A stretch of DNA of 24,873 nt, from NCBI GenBank assembly GCA_034189035.1, contig JAXHVA010000063.1, positions 1-24,873 of the forward strand, read 5' to 3'. The first letter of the stretch is position 1; each line of letters opens with the position of its first letter. Shown in pieces: positions 16,820 through 24,138 of the stretch. Under the pieces are notes generated by a model. The model ran no database searches. It was not told where the DNA came from and saw only the letters and a list, made by a program, of their open reading frames with translations. This DNA comes from JAUXFK01 sp034189035. GTDB taxonomy: Bacteria; Desulfobacterota; UBA8473. A program made the translations under genes and the position numbers.

Positions 16820-17443
16820 TTATGCCCTGAGCATACTGAATATCCACAGGAGGAAAAACCCAAGTATCAGCCCTCCCAAAACAACGGCCCTTTTTCCTTT
16901 CACGTTTCCATTTGAATCGAATGAAAAGAATATGAGCCCAAGTGCACTTCCTACCCAACTCAAAAAACTCATAACGACCAAGAACGCCCAGACCACTCTT
17001 GGTTTTTTCTCCTTGTTGAGCTCTGCAATAACCTTCTCACTTTGGATATGAGGATGACGGGCTACAGTCAGTTTTGCTATCTTCTGATTAGACTTCTCAA
17101 GCCATTCTTTATGGTGTATAAAAAACCACTTCGTTCCATAGAGAGACCCTCTCAATGTATAACATGCTTTGAGTGCAAATCCTATCTCTCCGCTCTCCTC
17201 TGTCTTGCATGCCACTTTCCATAACCCTTCAATCGAATGTTTCACATAAGGATTTCCGGGAAAATACCAATTGGCTGATCTTCCAAAATAGAGTATCGCC
17301 ATATAGGTATCGTCATTTGAGAAAGCCTCAATGCCCTTTGTATAAAAACCTCTTGATTCAAAATAGGCCCTGACCATAATCAAGCTAGCAGTGAAGAAAA
17401 AAAATATTAGGCTTATATATACTGGGGTTCTGTATCGCTTCAT
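16820..17443 (-). CDS. Hypothetical membrane protein with three predicted helices
   Basis: This 207-aa protein has an N-terminal helix (about 9-28), a central hydrophilic region of roughly 105 residues, and two C-terminal helices (about 148-173 and 186-203). The central part, with ALKACYTLRGSLYGTKWFF (around 87-105), looks like helical TPR-style repeats and probably faces the periplasm. Its ATG overlaps the ABC permease stop by 4 bp (ATGA), so it is part of the exporter operon. No named family is recognised. A role as an accessory factor for the ABC exporter or glycan handling is inferred from position only. Confidence 0.75.
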   Translation of the reverse strand: MKRYRTPVYISLIFFFFTASLIMVRAYFESRGFYTKGIEAFSNDDTYMAILYFGRSANWYFPGNPYVKHSIEGLWKVACKTEESGEIGFALKACYTLRGSLYGTKWFFIHHKEWLEKSNQKIAKLTVARHPHIQSEKVIAELNKEKKPRVVWAFLVVMSFLSWVGSALGLIFFSFDSNGNVKGKRAVVLGGLILGFFLLWIFSMLRA

Positions 17444-18204
17444 TTTATATCCTTTTTACGAATCAAAAACCATGACAGAACAATCGCTGAACAGATATAG
17501 CACACTCCATACATGCTCAAAAGAACCAGGTGCTGCCAGGAAGGGAGGGTATGATACACTATATCTGCCACTAAGTTGAACTTGTCCAGGTCAGGCAGTA
17601 AAAAAAACAGACTTTTTATGAGAGGGTTAAACGCATATGAATCGGCTGAAAATAGATCTTGTAACAAACTTGTTAAATGTCCGAACACATAAATAGCAAA
17701 GGTCAATATTCCACTTGTTATAGGCATAAAGAGGTTTGAAAACAAAAGGGTAAAGGAGGTAACAACGGAGAACTCAATAAATATAAAGCTTAATCCAATC
17801 AAAAGATCTGGATCAAACTTCCTCTCTACTAAAAGCAGATTCAGCAAAAGCACAGACCCCATTAAAACTATCATAACTCCGAGTATGATAAGGGCGCCAA
17901 TATACTTTCCGAGTAAAAACTGTCCTTTTGATACTGGTTTTGAAAACAAAAAAGATGAACGATACCCTCTGAGCTCTTTTGAAAAGATATTCACACAAAC
18001 ACTGATTGAGACAAAAAGTCCAATGATAGAGATCCCACCGAATCCGATGTCTTTTATGATTCTTGCCTTTTCGGCCACTACTAATGTCTCTATCACATTG
18101 GACAATCCCAAAACAATAAGAGAAAAGACGAAAAGCGAATATAATACCCGATCTCGTATTGCTTCACGAAAGGACAGTAGTGCTATTGCCTGTATTGTTC
18201 TCAT
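17440..18204 (-). CDS. ABC-2 type transporter permease
   Basis: This 254-aa protein has six predicted membrane helices and the ABC-2 permease pattern: FREAIRDRVLYSL near the N-terminus, then KELRGYRSSFLFSKPVSKGQFLLGKYIG (around 73-100) as the coupling-loop region. It is clearly paralogous to the permease at 21250-22008, sharing SKP-S-R/K---GK-G and KDIG/KDLG segments. The ATPase gene ends 41 bp inside it, and the next gene starts with a 4-bp overlap. The two permeases plus one ATPase probably form a heteromeric exporter. The cargo may be a glycan, a lipid-linked sugar or a peptide; the sequence does not decide. Confidence 0.85.
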   Translation of the reverse strand: MRTIQAIALLSFREAIRDRVLYSLFVFSLIVLGLSNVIETLVVAEKARIIKDIGFGGISIIGLFVSISVCVNIFSKELRGYRSSFLFSKPVSKGQFLLGKYIGALIILGVMIVLMGSVLLLNLLLVERKFDPDLLIGLSFIFIEFSVVTSFTLLFSNLFMPITSGILTFAIYVFGHLTSLLQDLFSADSYAFNPLIKSLFFLLPDLDKFNLVADIVYHTLPSWQHLVLLSMYGVCYICSAIVLSWFLIRKKDIK

Positions 18205-19129
18205 CTTCTTTTATAACCTCTTTGAGAAAGACCTCTTCAAGCGTCTCTTTCTTTGGAACCAGATAGAGGAGTCTTGCACCTCTTTGGTGTAAAATATCGA
18301 GCACTTCACTGATATTTTCTTCATCAACTTCCATTGTTATATCCCGGCTTTTATCCCCTATAAACCTGATAGCTATGCCCTGAAGGAATTCCATTACTTC
18401 TTTATCCAGCCCAGTAGCTGTTACCTCATAGGCAATCACCCTCGGTTTCAATAGCTCACGTAATGGCCCTACTTTTCTGGCCTTTCCTTTTACCAGTATT
18501 CCTACCCTGTCGCAAATTGTCTCCACATCTGGCAGTATATGGGTTGAAAACAGAATCGTCTTGCCTTCACTTTTAAGTTCTAGGATCAAGTCTCTCAAGT
18601 CCCTTCGTCCCATAGGGTCAAGGCCACTCATAGGTTCATCCAATACTAGCAGCTCTGGGTCATTGATAAGTGCCTGTGCAATACCAAGCCTCTGTATATT
18701 CCCTTTGGACAATTGACGCAGAGGCGTCTCGGCCTCCTTTTCCAACCCAAGCCTTTCTAGTAATATTATGATCCTCCTTTTGAGTACTCTGTTTTCTAAG
18801 CCAAATAATCGCCCATAGAATTGCAGAAGTTCTCTCACCTTAAGGTAGTCATAAAAATAAGGATTTTCAGGAAGAAATCCTATCTTTCTCTTAACCTCCT
18901 TTGTCGAGGGTTCTTTACCCCATATACAGACCTTTCCCTTTGTAGGGAATATAAGCCCCATAATGAGTTTCATCGTCGTTGTCTTTCCCGCACCATTAGA
19001 ACCAAGATAGCCAAAGGTCTCTCCTTTCATAATATTCAAGTTAAGGTCTTCCAATGCGGTAACCCTTCTCATAAAGAACCCCCGTCTGAAGTCCTTTGTT
19101 AGACCTTTAATTTGGATCACGGCTTCCAT
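18164..19129 (-). CDS. ABC transporter ATP-binding protein
   Basis: This 321-aa cytoplasmic ATPase has Walker A GSNGAGKT (43-50), a Q-loop region near FLPENP (85-90) in which Glu replaces the usual Gln, a signature LSKGNIQR (140-147) and Walker B LLVLDEP (160-166). The D-loop SGLD (168-171) and switch STH (195-197) follow. LSKGN in place of LSGGQ and the C-terminal 100-residue extension are typical of ABC-2 exporters such as the NosF/CcmA/gliding groups. It overlaps the upstream TPR gene by 23 bp and the downstream permease by 41 bp. It should energise the two ABC-2 permeases of this operon. From memory, an exporter ATPase also sits downstream of Geobacter pilA. Confidence 0.92.
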   Translation of the reverse strand: MEAVIQIKGLTKDFRRGFFMRRVTALEDLNLNIMKGETFGYLGSNGAGKTTTMKLIMGLIFPTKGKVCIWGKEPSTKEVKRKIGFLPENPYFYDYLKVRELLQFYGRLFGLENRVLKRRIIILLERLGLEKEAETPLRQLSKGNIQRLGIAQALINDPELLVLDEPMSGLDPMGRRDLRDLILELKSEGKTILFSTHILPDVETICDRVGILVKGKARKVGPLRELLKPRVIAYEVTATGLDKEVMEFLQGIAIRFIGDKSRDITMEVDEENISEVLDILHQRGARLLYLVPKKETLEEVFLKEVIKEDENNTGNSTTVLS

Positions 19130-20180
19130 AACTCATCTCCATCATATTGACCTGGTTGTCCTTTTTTTCCATTTCCTCAATACGCTTCAGCAACTCAATA
19201 GAATCATCCATTGGTTTCATTTTATGCGAGAGAAGGCATTGCTTCTTTGCCTCATGAAGTCTTCCTTGCATATAGAGTGAGAGTGCTAAATAATATCTGA
19301 TATTCGTCCATACTGGATCTATATCCATTGCCTGCTTGAGGAGGTGTTCTGCTAATGGATAGTTTTCCTCTTCGAATGCCAATATGCCAGCATGATACAA
19401 CAAATACCTCTGCTTTTGATTGTACGTTCTTCCTTTTAGGATCTCAGTATACTCTTGATATTCAATTAATATGTTCTTGGCTTCTTGTACCTTTCCCATT
19501 TCAAGAAGGCTGGCTGAAGAGAAGAGATTCAGATACGGTGAAGCCCGATTTAGCGCAAGGAGCTCTGTGAATTCTTCTTCTGCAAGGTCAAACCTTTCTG
19601 TTATTGTGTAATACCTGAATAGCTCTGTATTTATTCTGTATAATTCTTCATAGGTCTCATACTCATTTTGATACTTGTCTTGGGAAAGCCTCCTCTCAAA
19701 GAGTTTTCTTATTTGCATGTGTGTTCTATGCGCCTTTATATCTATCTGGTCAATCCCTTTTATAAAACGAAAGACAAGGCCATATGGTAAAAGCGAACGA
19801 TCAAATATCCCAGTCTTGTCATTTCCAACCCAGTAAAGAGGAATCCCTTTTTCTGTTTTTTTAAAGACATACCTTTTTAACGTATCATCATCAATAAAAT
19901 TATAAATGCCTAAAGGATTGACATCAGGCCTATAGTATTCGACATTTTGCAAATACAAGAAGAGAAACTGGGGATTAGAAAAGCGCGTGATAATTGTTGA
20001 TTTAAAGTCCATAGAATCCAAGATGTGAGCACCCAGATCGTGAGATAGATAAAACCCTGAAAGATTATCTTCAAAAAGATTCTCCTTAAAGTTGAGGATC
20101 GACTGAACAGACAGCCCCAAAAGAAGTACCGCTATGAAAATGCCCGAGATAATCCTTAATCTTAACTCGTTTTTTGGCAT
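19107..20180 (-). CDS. Membrane-anchored TPR protein
   Basis: This 357-aa protein has one N-terminal helix (about 9-27) that anchors it to the inner membrane with the rest outside. From about 170 onward, helix pairs such as FDLAEEEFTELLALNR, LLEMGKVQEAKNIL and ENYPLAEHLLKQAMDIDP form TPR repeats. The 40-170 region has no clear motif. It overlaps the DUF2723 gene by 19 bp. DUF2723 proteins commonly carry C-terminal TPRs in one chain, so this may be the detached TPR half of such a protein, binding acceptor for the membrane transferase. This is inferred from context. Confidence 0.78.
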   Translation of the reverse strand: MPKNELRLRIISGIFIAVLLLGLSVQSILNFKENLFEDNLSGFYLSHDLGAHILDSMDFKSTIITRFSNPQFLFLYLQNVEYYRPDVNPLGIYNFIDDDTLKRYVFKKTEKGIPLYWVGNDKTGIFDRSLLPYGLVFRFIKGIDQIDIKAHRTHMQIRKLFERRLSQDKYQNEYETYEELYRINTELFRYYTITERFDLAEEEFTELLALNRASPYLNLFSSASLLEMGKVQEAKNILIEYQEYTEILKGRTYNQKQRYLLYHAGILAFEEENYPLAEHLLKQAMDIDPVWTNIRYYLALSLYMQGRLHEAKKQCLLSHKMKPMDDSIELLKRIEEMEKKDNQVNMMEMSYGSRDPN

Positions 20181-21235
20181 ATCATACGCTCTCTAATGGT
20201 TATTATCTCACTTATACCTATTGCTGACCAGATCATCCAGATAATATAGTTTGGGAAAAAGCCAAATGGGTTTGTCCAGTTAATAAAAAACCACCAATAA
20301 AGGACAAACATTGTAGTTGTAATGAAGCTGATAAAAAACCTTCTCACTAAAAGGACAAAAAATCCAAATACTCCCAGTACAAACCCTAGAAAGGAAAGCT
20401 GTTCTATGATATTTTTAAAGAATTCCGAGATCTTTATATAGAAAAGTTCCATTCTCATAGAATTATTTATAATCCCTTCCTTTACTACCTCCATAACATT
20501 TCTTGCAGCCATATGAGAAATCGTTTGTTCTAAATTATTTGTGTTGTATCCCAATACTAATTGGGCCCTTTCAAAGCGGAACGGCAGATAGAGGTATACA
20601 GAAAAACCCAAAAGAAAGAAAAAAACTATTACTCCAATATGTTTCCACGAATTCTTCCTTGAAAGGTAAAGGATCAAAAAAGGGAAAAAAAAGAGCCCAT
20701 TTACCATATGTGCTCCCAGGCCCAATCCAAACAGCAGGGCACCAGAAAAAAACAACCGAATATCTCCACTCCTATAAAATCTAATGCCCAGATAAAGAAC
20801 AATGAGGATAAAAAAATCCTGAAGAGGATAGACCTCTGCAGTAATAGAGAACTTCCAAAAAGAAAAAGATATGCCAAAAAGGAAGGCACAGAACGACATA
20901 CCTACCAGATCGAGTAAGGCAGGGGGTCTTTTATATAAGATTTCAAAGATTTCCTTCATTATAAGAAGCATTACAAACAGAACAGCCGCTCCGCACAGGG
21001 CGGATGCCATATGGACCCTAAAGGGTACGTTTGCTATGGGTAAAAAGGTAAAGGCCTTAGCAAAAAGATTATACGTAGGTGACCCTGCAGGGTGTGAGAT
21101 ACTAAGAGTCTGAACAGTTGCTACAAACTCTGGGGCATCTCTCCAGAAGATCTGGGGGCAAAGAGTAATCAAATATATATAGAAAACGAACAAAGGTATA
21201 ACAAAAAAAAACCAGGTGAGGCTATTTCTTTTCAT
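20162..21235 (-). CDS. DUF2723 / PMT-like multi-pass membrane protein
   Basis: The ATG at 21235 gives a 357-aa protein; GAGAGAAG lies upstream. The longer frame to 21346 overlaps the permease gene and adds a Cys-rich tract that fits no family start. It has about nine membrane helices. After helix 1 comes the DUF2723 signature WRDAPEFVATVQTLSISHPAGSP (31-53), in which D33 and E36 match the acidic pair of GT-C/PMT catalytic loops and HPxGSP follows. It probably transfers sugar from a lipid donor to a periplasmic acceptor. It overlaps the TPR gene that follows by 19 bp. With the TMTC-like gene, the locus has two GT-C transferases. Confidence 0.83.
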   Translation of the reverse strand: MKRNSLTWFFFVIPLFVFYIYLITLCPQIFWRDAPEFVATVQTLSISHPAGSPTYNLFAKAFTFLPIANVPFRVHMASALCGAAVLFVMLLIMKEIFEILYKRPPALLDLVGMSFCAFLFGISFSFWKFSITAEVYPLQDFFILIVLYLGIRFYRSGDIRLFFSGALLFGLGLGAHMVNGLFFFPFLILYLSRKNSWKHIGVIVFFFLLGFSVYLYLPFRFERAQLVLGYNTNNLEQTISHMAARNVMEVVKEGIINNSMRMELFYIKISEFFKNIIEQLSFLGFVLGVFGFFVLLVRRFFISFITTTMFVLYWWFFINWTNPFGFFPNYIIWMIWSAIGISEIITIRERMICQKTS

Positions 21236-21249
21236 GTTTCTTCTCTCTT

Positions 21250-22008
21250 TCACAGGTCCCTCTTCCTGAAAAACCATGATGCCAGCATAAGAAGAAATGA
21301 TGCATAGGCAATTCCATAAATTATGGCAAGACCTACTTCGTACCAACCAATCTCTACATTATACACTATCCTTCTGGTGACATGAAAGCATTGAAGGCTT
21401 GGTAAAACATAGTACAGGATTAAGAGTAACTTTTGAAATATGATGCTACCAAACTTCATACCAAATGTATAGAAATCATTGAGGAATAACCCTATTATAT
21501 AAATGGAAAGTGTTAAAAAAGCACTGAGATAAGGCGTACTAAACGTAGAGAAGAAGGTTATTATGGCCGAAACTACAAGAACCTCCCCTACAATCAAAAT
21601 CAAAACCTTCAATAGAGGAATTCCTATACCCTCCCCCATGAAAACGAGTAATATCCAGAGAAAAAAAACGAGTAATACGACGAGAAGAGAAACCGCGAAA
21701 AAGATCCCCAGGGCCTTGCCCATAATATATTCCATCCTCGATGTGGGTTTAGATATAATAGGGTAAATACTCTTTTCTTGGATTTCCCTTTGGAGTTCTC
21801 CTGCACCGCTAACTACGCAGAATAATACAGCAATAAAAGAAATTATCTTTAATCCAAGATCTTTTACCACCTCTTCAATCTCTCCAATAACGACCCCTCC
21901 CAATAGAGCTGTGGCAAAGATTCCAATCCCACTGAGCAAAACCATATAGAGAACACTGCGGGAGAAAAGACCCTTGAATCTCAAAGTGCACAGGGTAAAT
22001 ACTTGCAT
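21250..22008 (-). CDS. ABC-2 type transporter permease (paralogue)
   Basis: This 252-aa protein has six predicted membrane helices and the same layout as the permease at 17440-18204, including VVKDLG (around 48), GELQREIQEKSIYPIISKPTSRMEYIMGKALG (around 71-101) and a C-terminal SWFFRKRD tail. I start it at the ATG at 22008, which shares one base with the TGA of the TPR gene (TGATG); a GTG at 22011 is equally possible and adds one residue. It is encoded away from its ATPase partner, three genes upstream of it, in the same transcript. The two permeases likely pair as a heterodimer. Confidence 0.84.
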   Translation of the reverse strand: MQVFTLCTLRFKGLFSRSVLYMVLLSGIGIFATALLGGVVIGEIEEVVKDLGLKIISFIAVLFCVVSGAGELQREIQEKSIYPIISKPTSRMEYIMGKALGIFFAVSLLVVLLVFFLWILLVFMGEGIGIPLLKVLILIVGEVLVVSAIITFFSTFSTPYLSAFLTLSIYIIGLFLNDFYTFGMKFGSIIFQKLLLILYYVLPSLQCFHVTRRIVYNVEIGWYEVGLAIIYGIAYASFLLMLASWFFRKRDL

Positions 22009-22718
22009 CACTCTTCTTTCTCGTTACGTTGAATCTCTTCTATCTTGTCGATTATCTGTGCTTTTATCCGTTCATCTTCAGTATTATTGTATATTTCTAT
22101 TAAAAAACTCAAGGCCACCTCTTTCTGACCTCCTTTTATATATAATGTGCTCGCTAGGCGTGTAAGGTATGATGGCGCCCCTTTTAGCCTTGAAGAGATC
22201 GATATGTATTTGGCTGCCTGTATATGTTCGTTCATATAATACCAATAGTTAAAACCAATATAAAAAGGTATCCTCCAGTCATCAGGAATGTTTTCCATTC
22301 CTTTTTCAAGGAGCATATTGCTTTCTTCAACCGCATCTAACTCAAGAGATAGTATGATACCTCCCAGAAGATATGCCTCTTTAAATCGTTTATCTAGATT
22401 CGTTATGATATCTAATATATGAAAAAAATAGGGATAATTTTTATCGGTGAGATAGTGTTTACCAAAGTATAGAAGCGCCTTAAGCCATAAAAGATCGGCC
22501 ATGAATTGATCATGGCCAAGGGATAAATAGGGAAGTAACCTCCCGGAAGGGATATATAACGGTTCTTGCTCCCAAGGCTCTTCCTCACAAAACGGGCAAT
22601 CCGGAATGTAAATAAACCTTTCTTGTCTTAACTGATCGAGTTCTATTCTCCCTAAGAGACCACATAAAAAAAAAGATGCCGCTATTATCAAAATAAGGTA
22701 GGGTTTCACAAAACGCAT
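22008..22718 (-). CDS. Membrane-anchored TPR-like protein
   Basis: This 236-aa protein has an N-terminal signal-anchor helix (about 5-23). A short linker follows with the motif DCPFCEE, whose C41 and C44 form a CxxC. The segment LPYLSLGHDQFMADLLWLKALLYFG (63-87) is a recognisable start of this TPR-like family, which I recall from pilin and exporter loci. Further helix pairs (EESNMLLEKGMENIPDD, YLTRLASTLYIKGGQKEVALSFL) continue the repeat. It starts at the ATG at 22718, 34 bp after the second prepilin gene, and is the first gene of the export run. It may scaffold the exporter or pilin glycosylation; this role is inferred. Confidence 0.8.
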   Translation of the reverse strand: MRFVKPYLILIIAASFFLCGLLGRIELDQLRQERFIYIPDCPFCEEEPWEQEPLYIPSGRLLPYLSLGHDQFMADLLWLKALLYFGKHYLTDKNYPYFFHILDIITNLDKRFKEAYLLGGIILSLELDAVEESNMLLEKGMENIPDDWRIPFYIGFNYWYYMNEHIQAAKYISISSRLKGAPSYLTRLASTLYIKGGQKEVALSFLIEIYNNTEDERIKAQIIDKIEEIQRNEKEE

Positions 22719-22752
22719 CTCATTGTAACCGTTAATTGCTCTCTTTTATTTA

Positions 22753-23145
22753 CTATGAACAATCATTCGTACTATTCACTAGATTTTTAAAGTTATCCAT
22801 TACCCAAGTGTCTACTATCAAATCGTTGTCTAAATTCGCAGAGGCCCTTGCTGTAAATAGAGTACTAGTAGCCATTGTTATTGAGTAAGAGTATCTCCCT
22901 TGTCCTGTGATGCTCCACCCTATCAGTGCGAGGTTATTGCTATACTTACCGTTTTCTGAACGATATGCCACTTCCATTGTGAATAACTGGCCAAGGTTTC
23001 TCTTTACCTCTATCTGTTTAGCCTGGCATTGATAGTTTAAATAATTAGGGATAGCCAATGCTGATAATATTGCAACGAGACAGACTACAACCATTAGCTC
23101 AATCAGTGCAAACCCTTTTTGAAATCTTATCAATCTTTTTTCCAT
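22753..23145 (-). CDS. Type IV prepilin (second of a paralogous pair)
   Basis: This 130-aa prepilin has an 11-residue basic leader ending in G11, cut before F12 by prepilin peptidase (KGFALIELM), with the conserved E at mature position 5 (E16). The hydrophobic N-terminal helix continues to about residue 35 and contains C22. C40 (YQCQAKQ) and C129 (NDCS) probably form a disulfide. The globular C-terminal half closely resembles the first pilin (STLFTARA, NSTNDC shared). AGGA lies 8 bases before the ATG at 23145. It could be a minor or alternative subunit of a type IV pilus or a pseudopilus. The two pilins are separated by a strong terminator, so their levels may differ. Confidence 0.9.
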   Translation of the reverse strand: MEKRLIRFQKGFALIELMVVVCLVAILSALAIPNYLNYQCQAKQIEVKRNLGQLFTMEVAYRSENGKYSNNLALIGWSITGQGRYSYSITMATSTLFTARASANLDNDLIVDTWVMDNFKNLVNSTNDCS

Positions 23146-23228
23146 ACAATTTTCCTGCCCTATTAATCAATTGTAAGGCTTTAAAAAATATATTGATTTC
23201 AAAATCTGGAATATTATCATGTTGTATC

Positions 23229-23243
23229 TGAGATAAAATCTCA
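23229..23243. promoter_or_regulatory. Small inverted repeat between the prepilin genes
   Basis: TGAGAT-AAA-ATCTCA is a perfect 6-bp inverted repeat, 30 bp after the terminator and 85 bp before the second prepilin start. It may be an operator or a small leader hairpin. I see no clear -35/-10 or -24/-12 pair around it. Confidence 0.35.
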
Positions 23244-23275
23244 ATCATCAATAGTCTCTTTACTTATTCGCACAA

Positions 23276-23305
23276 AAAAATGGGGGGGGTATCCCCCCCA
23301 TTTTT
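23276..23305 (-). terminator. Intrinsic terminator after the first prepilin
   Basis: AAAAATGGGGGGG (23276-23288) pairs perfectly with CCCCCCCATTTTT (23293-23305), a 13-bp stem with a 4-nt loop. It begins 3 bp after the stop of the prepilin gene at 23308. In minus-strand RNA the seven-G/seven-C stem is followed by a U-run (U7 including the stem U's). It should stop most pilin transcripts, so the downstream export operon would rest on read-through or another promoter. Homopolymer runs of this size are also prone to sequencing error. Confidence 0.85.
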
Positions 23306-23307
23306 GA

Positions 23308-23712
23308 TTAAGACGTGCAATCGTTCGTTGAATTGCTTAAGGTTCTCCCCTGGTCAATTGTCCATACATCATTCGTAGCATCGTTATCAATACTCCCTGC
23401 GGCTCTTGCAGTAAACAGGGTAGAGGTTGCCGTTGGCACTGTATAAGTGTACCTTGGACTCCCCGAAGAAGCCCAGCCTATTGTCGTCAAATTGGTACTA
23501 TATGTATCGTTTTCCGCCCTGTATGCCTCTTCATTTGTAAATATCGAGCCAAGATTTGCCTTTGCCTCAGACTGTTTCGCCTTACATTGATACCTCAAAA
23601 AATTTGGTATCGCAATTGCTGCAAGGATGCCTATAATTGCCACAACGATCATCAACTCAATCAGAGTAAAACCTTTCTTACCTTTCATTCTTCTTCTAAG
23701 TCCTGTTAACAT
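23308..23712 (-). CDS. Type IV prepilin, probable major pilin (PilA-like)
   Basis: This 134-aa type IVa prepilin has a 14-residue basic leader ending in G14, a cleavage site before F15 (KKGFTLIELMIVVAIIGILA) and E19 at mature position 5. The mature 120-residue protein has the usual hydrophobic helix 15-40, then a globular domain with C43 (YQCKAKQSEAK) and C132 (NDC) that likely pair. The ATG at 23712 follows GGAGG by 6-7 bases, the best ribosome site in the window. Directly upstream lies a sigma-54 promoter. Downstream is a strong terminator. It is longer than the truncated Geobacter PilA-N, so not that special short form. It probably builds the pilus fibre; no pilB, pilT or pilC lies in the window. 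Confidence 0.93.
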   Translation of the reverse strand: MLTGLRRRMKGKKGFTLIELMIVVAIIGILAAIAIPNFLRYQCKAKQSEAKANLGSIFTNEEAYRAENDTYSTNLTTIGWASSGSPRYTYTVPTATSTLFTARAAGSIDNDATNDVWTIDQGRTLSNSTNDCTS

Positions 23713-23867
23713 CTCTAACCTCCTTTTAATTTTTTTTAAGTTTAATAATCTACGCCCTAAAATGTTTCACCCCCCTTTCCTGGGCCAATCTTTTTTGTCA
23801 CTCTTTTACTCAACTTAACTCTTTACCTCCCTGACATTTCATTTCTCTGTTTTGTTTTTTTAATACT

Positions 23868-23884
23868 AGCAAACACTATGCCAA
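23868..23884 (-). promoter_or_regulatory. Sigma-54 (-24/-12) promoter of the first prepilin gene
   Basis: On the minus strand the site reads TTGGCATAGTGTTTGCT. Invariant GG and GC are 10 bases apart, and the -24 TTGGCA and -12 TTGCT halves match consensus; only the variable CG at positions 7-8 is TA. Transcription should begin near 23857. PilR/PilS-controlled sigma-54 promoters drive pilA in Pseudomonas and Geobacter, so the placement is as expected. Confidence 0.8.
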
Positions 23885-23912
23885 TTCATTTCTGCAATCT
23901 GCTATTTTTGCA

Positions 23913-23925
23913 TTGTCAACGACAA
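23913..23925. promoter_or_regulatory. TTGTC-N3-GACAA inverted repeat, possible activator site
   Basis: A perfect 5-bp inverted repeat, TTGTCAACGACAA, lies about 30 bp upstream of the -24 element. TGTC half-sites are reported for PilR binding upstream of pilA in Pseudomonas. The position is closer to the promoter than most enhancers, so the assignment is tentative. Confidence 0.4.
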
Positions 23926-24081
23926 ACAATAACTACTATTTACAAACAGCCCTTATATTCGCTTTATTCCTACATTATCTCACATGGTGAAAATCTTTCG
24001 TATTGTTTTTTTATTTGCAAAGGAAAAATGCGGATTCAAATAGAGTGTAACCTGCATCTTTTTCAAGAGGAAAGAATAAAG

Positions 24082-24123
24082 TAGTGACAAATTACGGCAT
24101 GTTAACGCAAAATATTGTCACTA
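24082..24123. promoter_or_regulatory. TAGTGACAA...TTGTCACTA inverted repeat upstream of the pilin promoter
   Basis: Nine-base arms at 24082-24090 and 24115-24123 are perfect reverse complements with a 24-bp spacer. The same TGACA/TGTCA core recurs at 23913. About 200-240 bp upstream of the sigma-54 promoter is a usual distance for an enhancer. It could instead be the decayed end of a mobile element. Confidence 0.4.
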
Positions 24124-24138
24124 GGAAACGATATCGTG

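Larger units (their letters stand above)
23713..24138. other. Regulatory gap upstream of the first prepilin
   Basis: No convincing gene is seen in these 426 bp. The stretch holds the prepilin ribosome site, an untranslated leader of about 145 nt, the sigma-54 promoter at 23868-23884 and upstream TGTC inverted repeats. The leader was checked by eye for a c-di-GMP (GEMM-I) riboswitch core and shows none. Confidence 0.6.

Noticed and set aside
21236..21346. N-terminal extension of the DUF2723 protein
   Set aside because: It overlaps the permease gene and adds a Cys-rich tract before the first membrane helix; the ATG at 21235 has a better ribosome site.
23757..23813. Possible 18-aa leader peptide (TTG start) in the pilin 5' leader
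   Set aside because: The GGGAGG at 23826-23831 is 12 bases from the TTG, too far, and there is no attenuator structure linked to it.
23713..23857. c-di-GMP (GEMM) riboswitch in the pilin leader
   Set aside because: No GEMM-I core sequence or paired stems were seen by eye, though the leader length would allow one.
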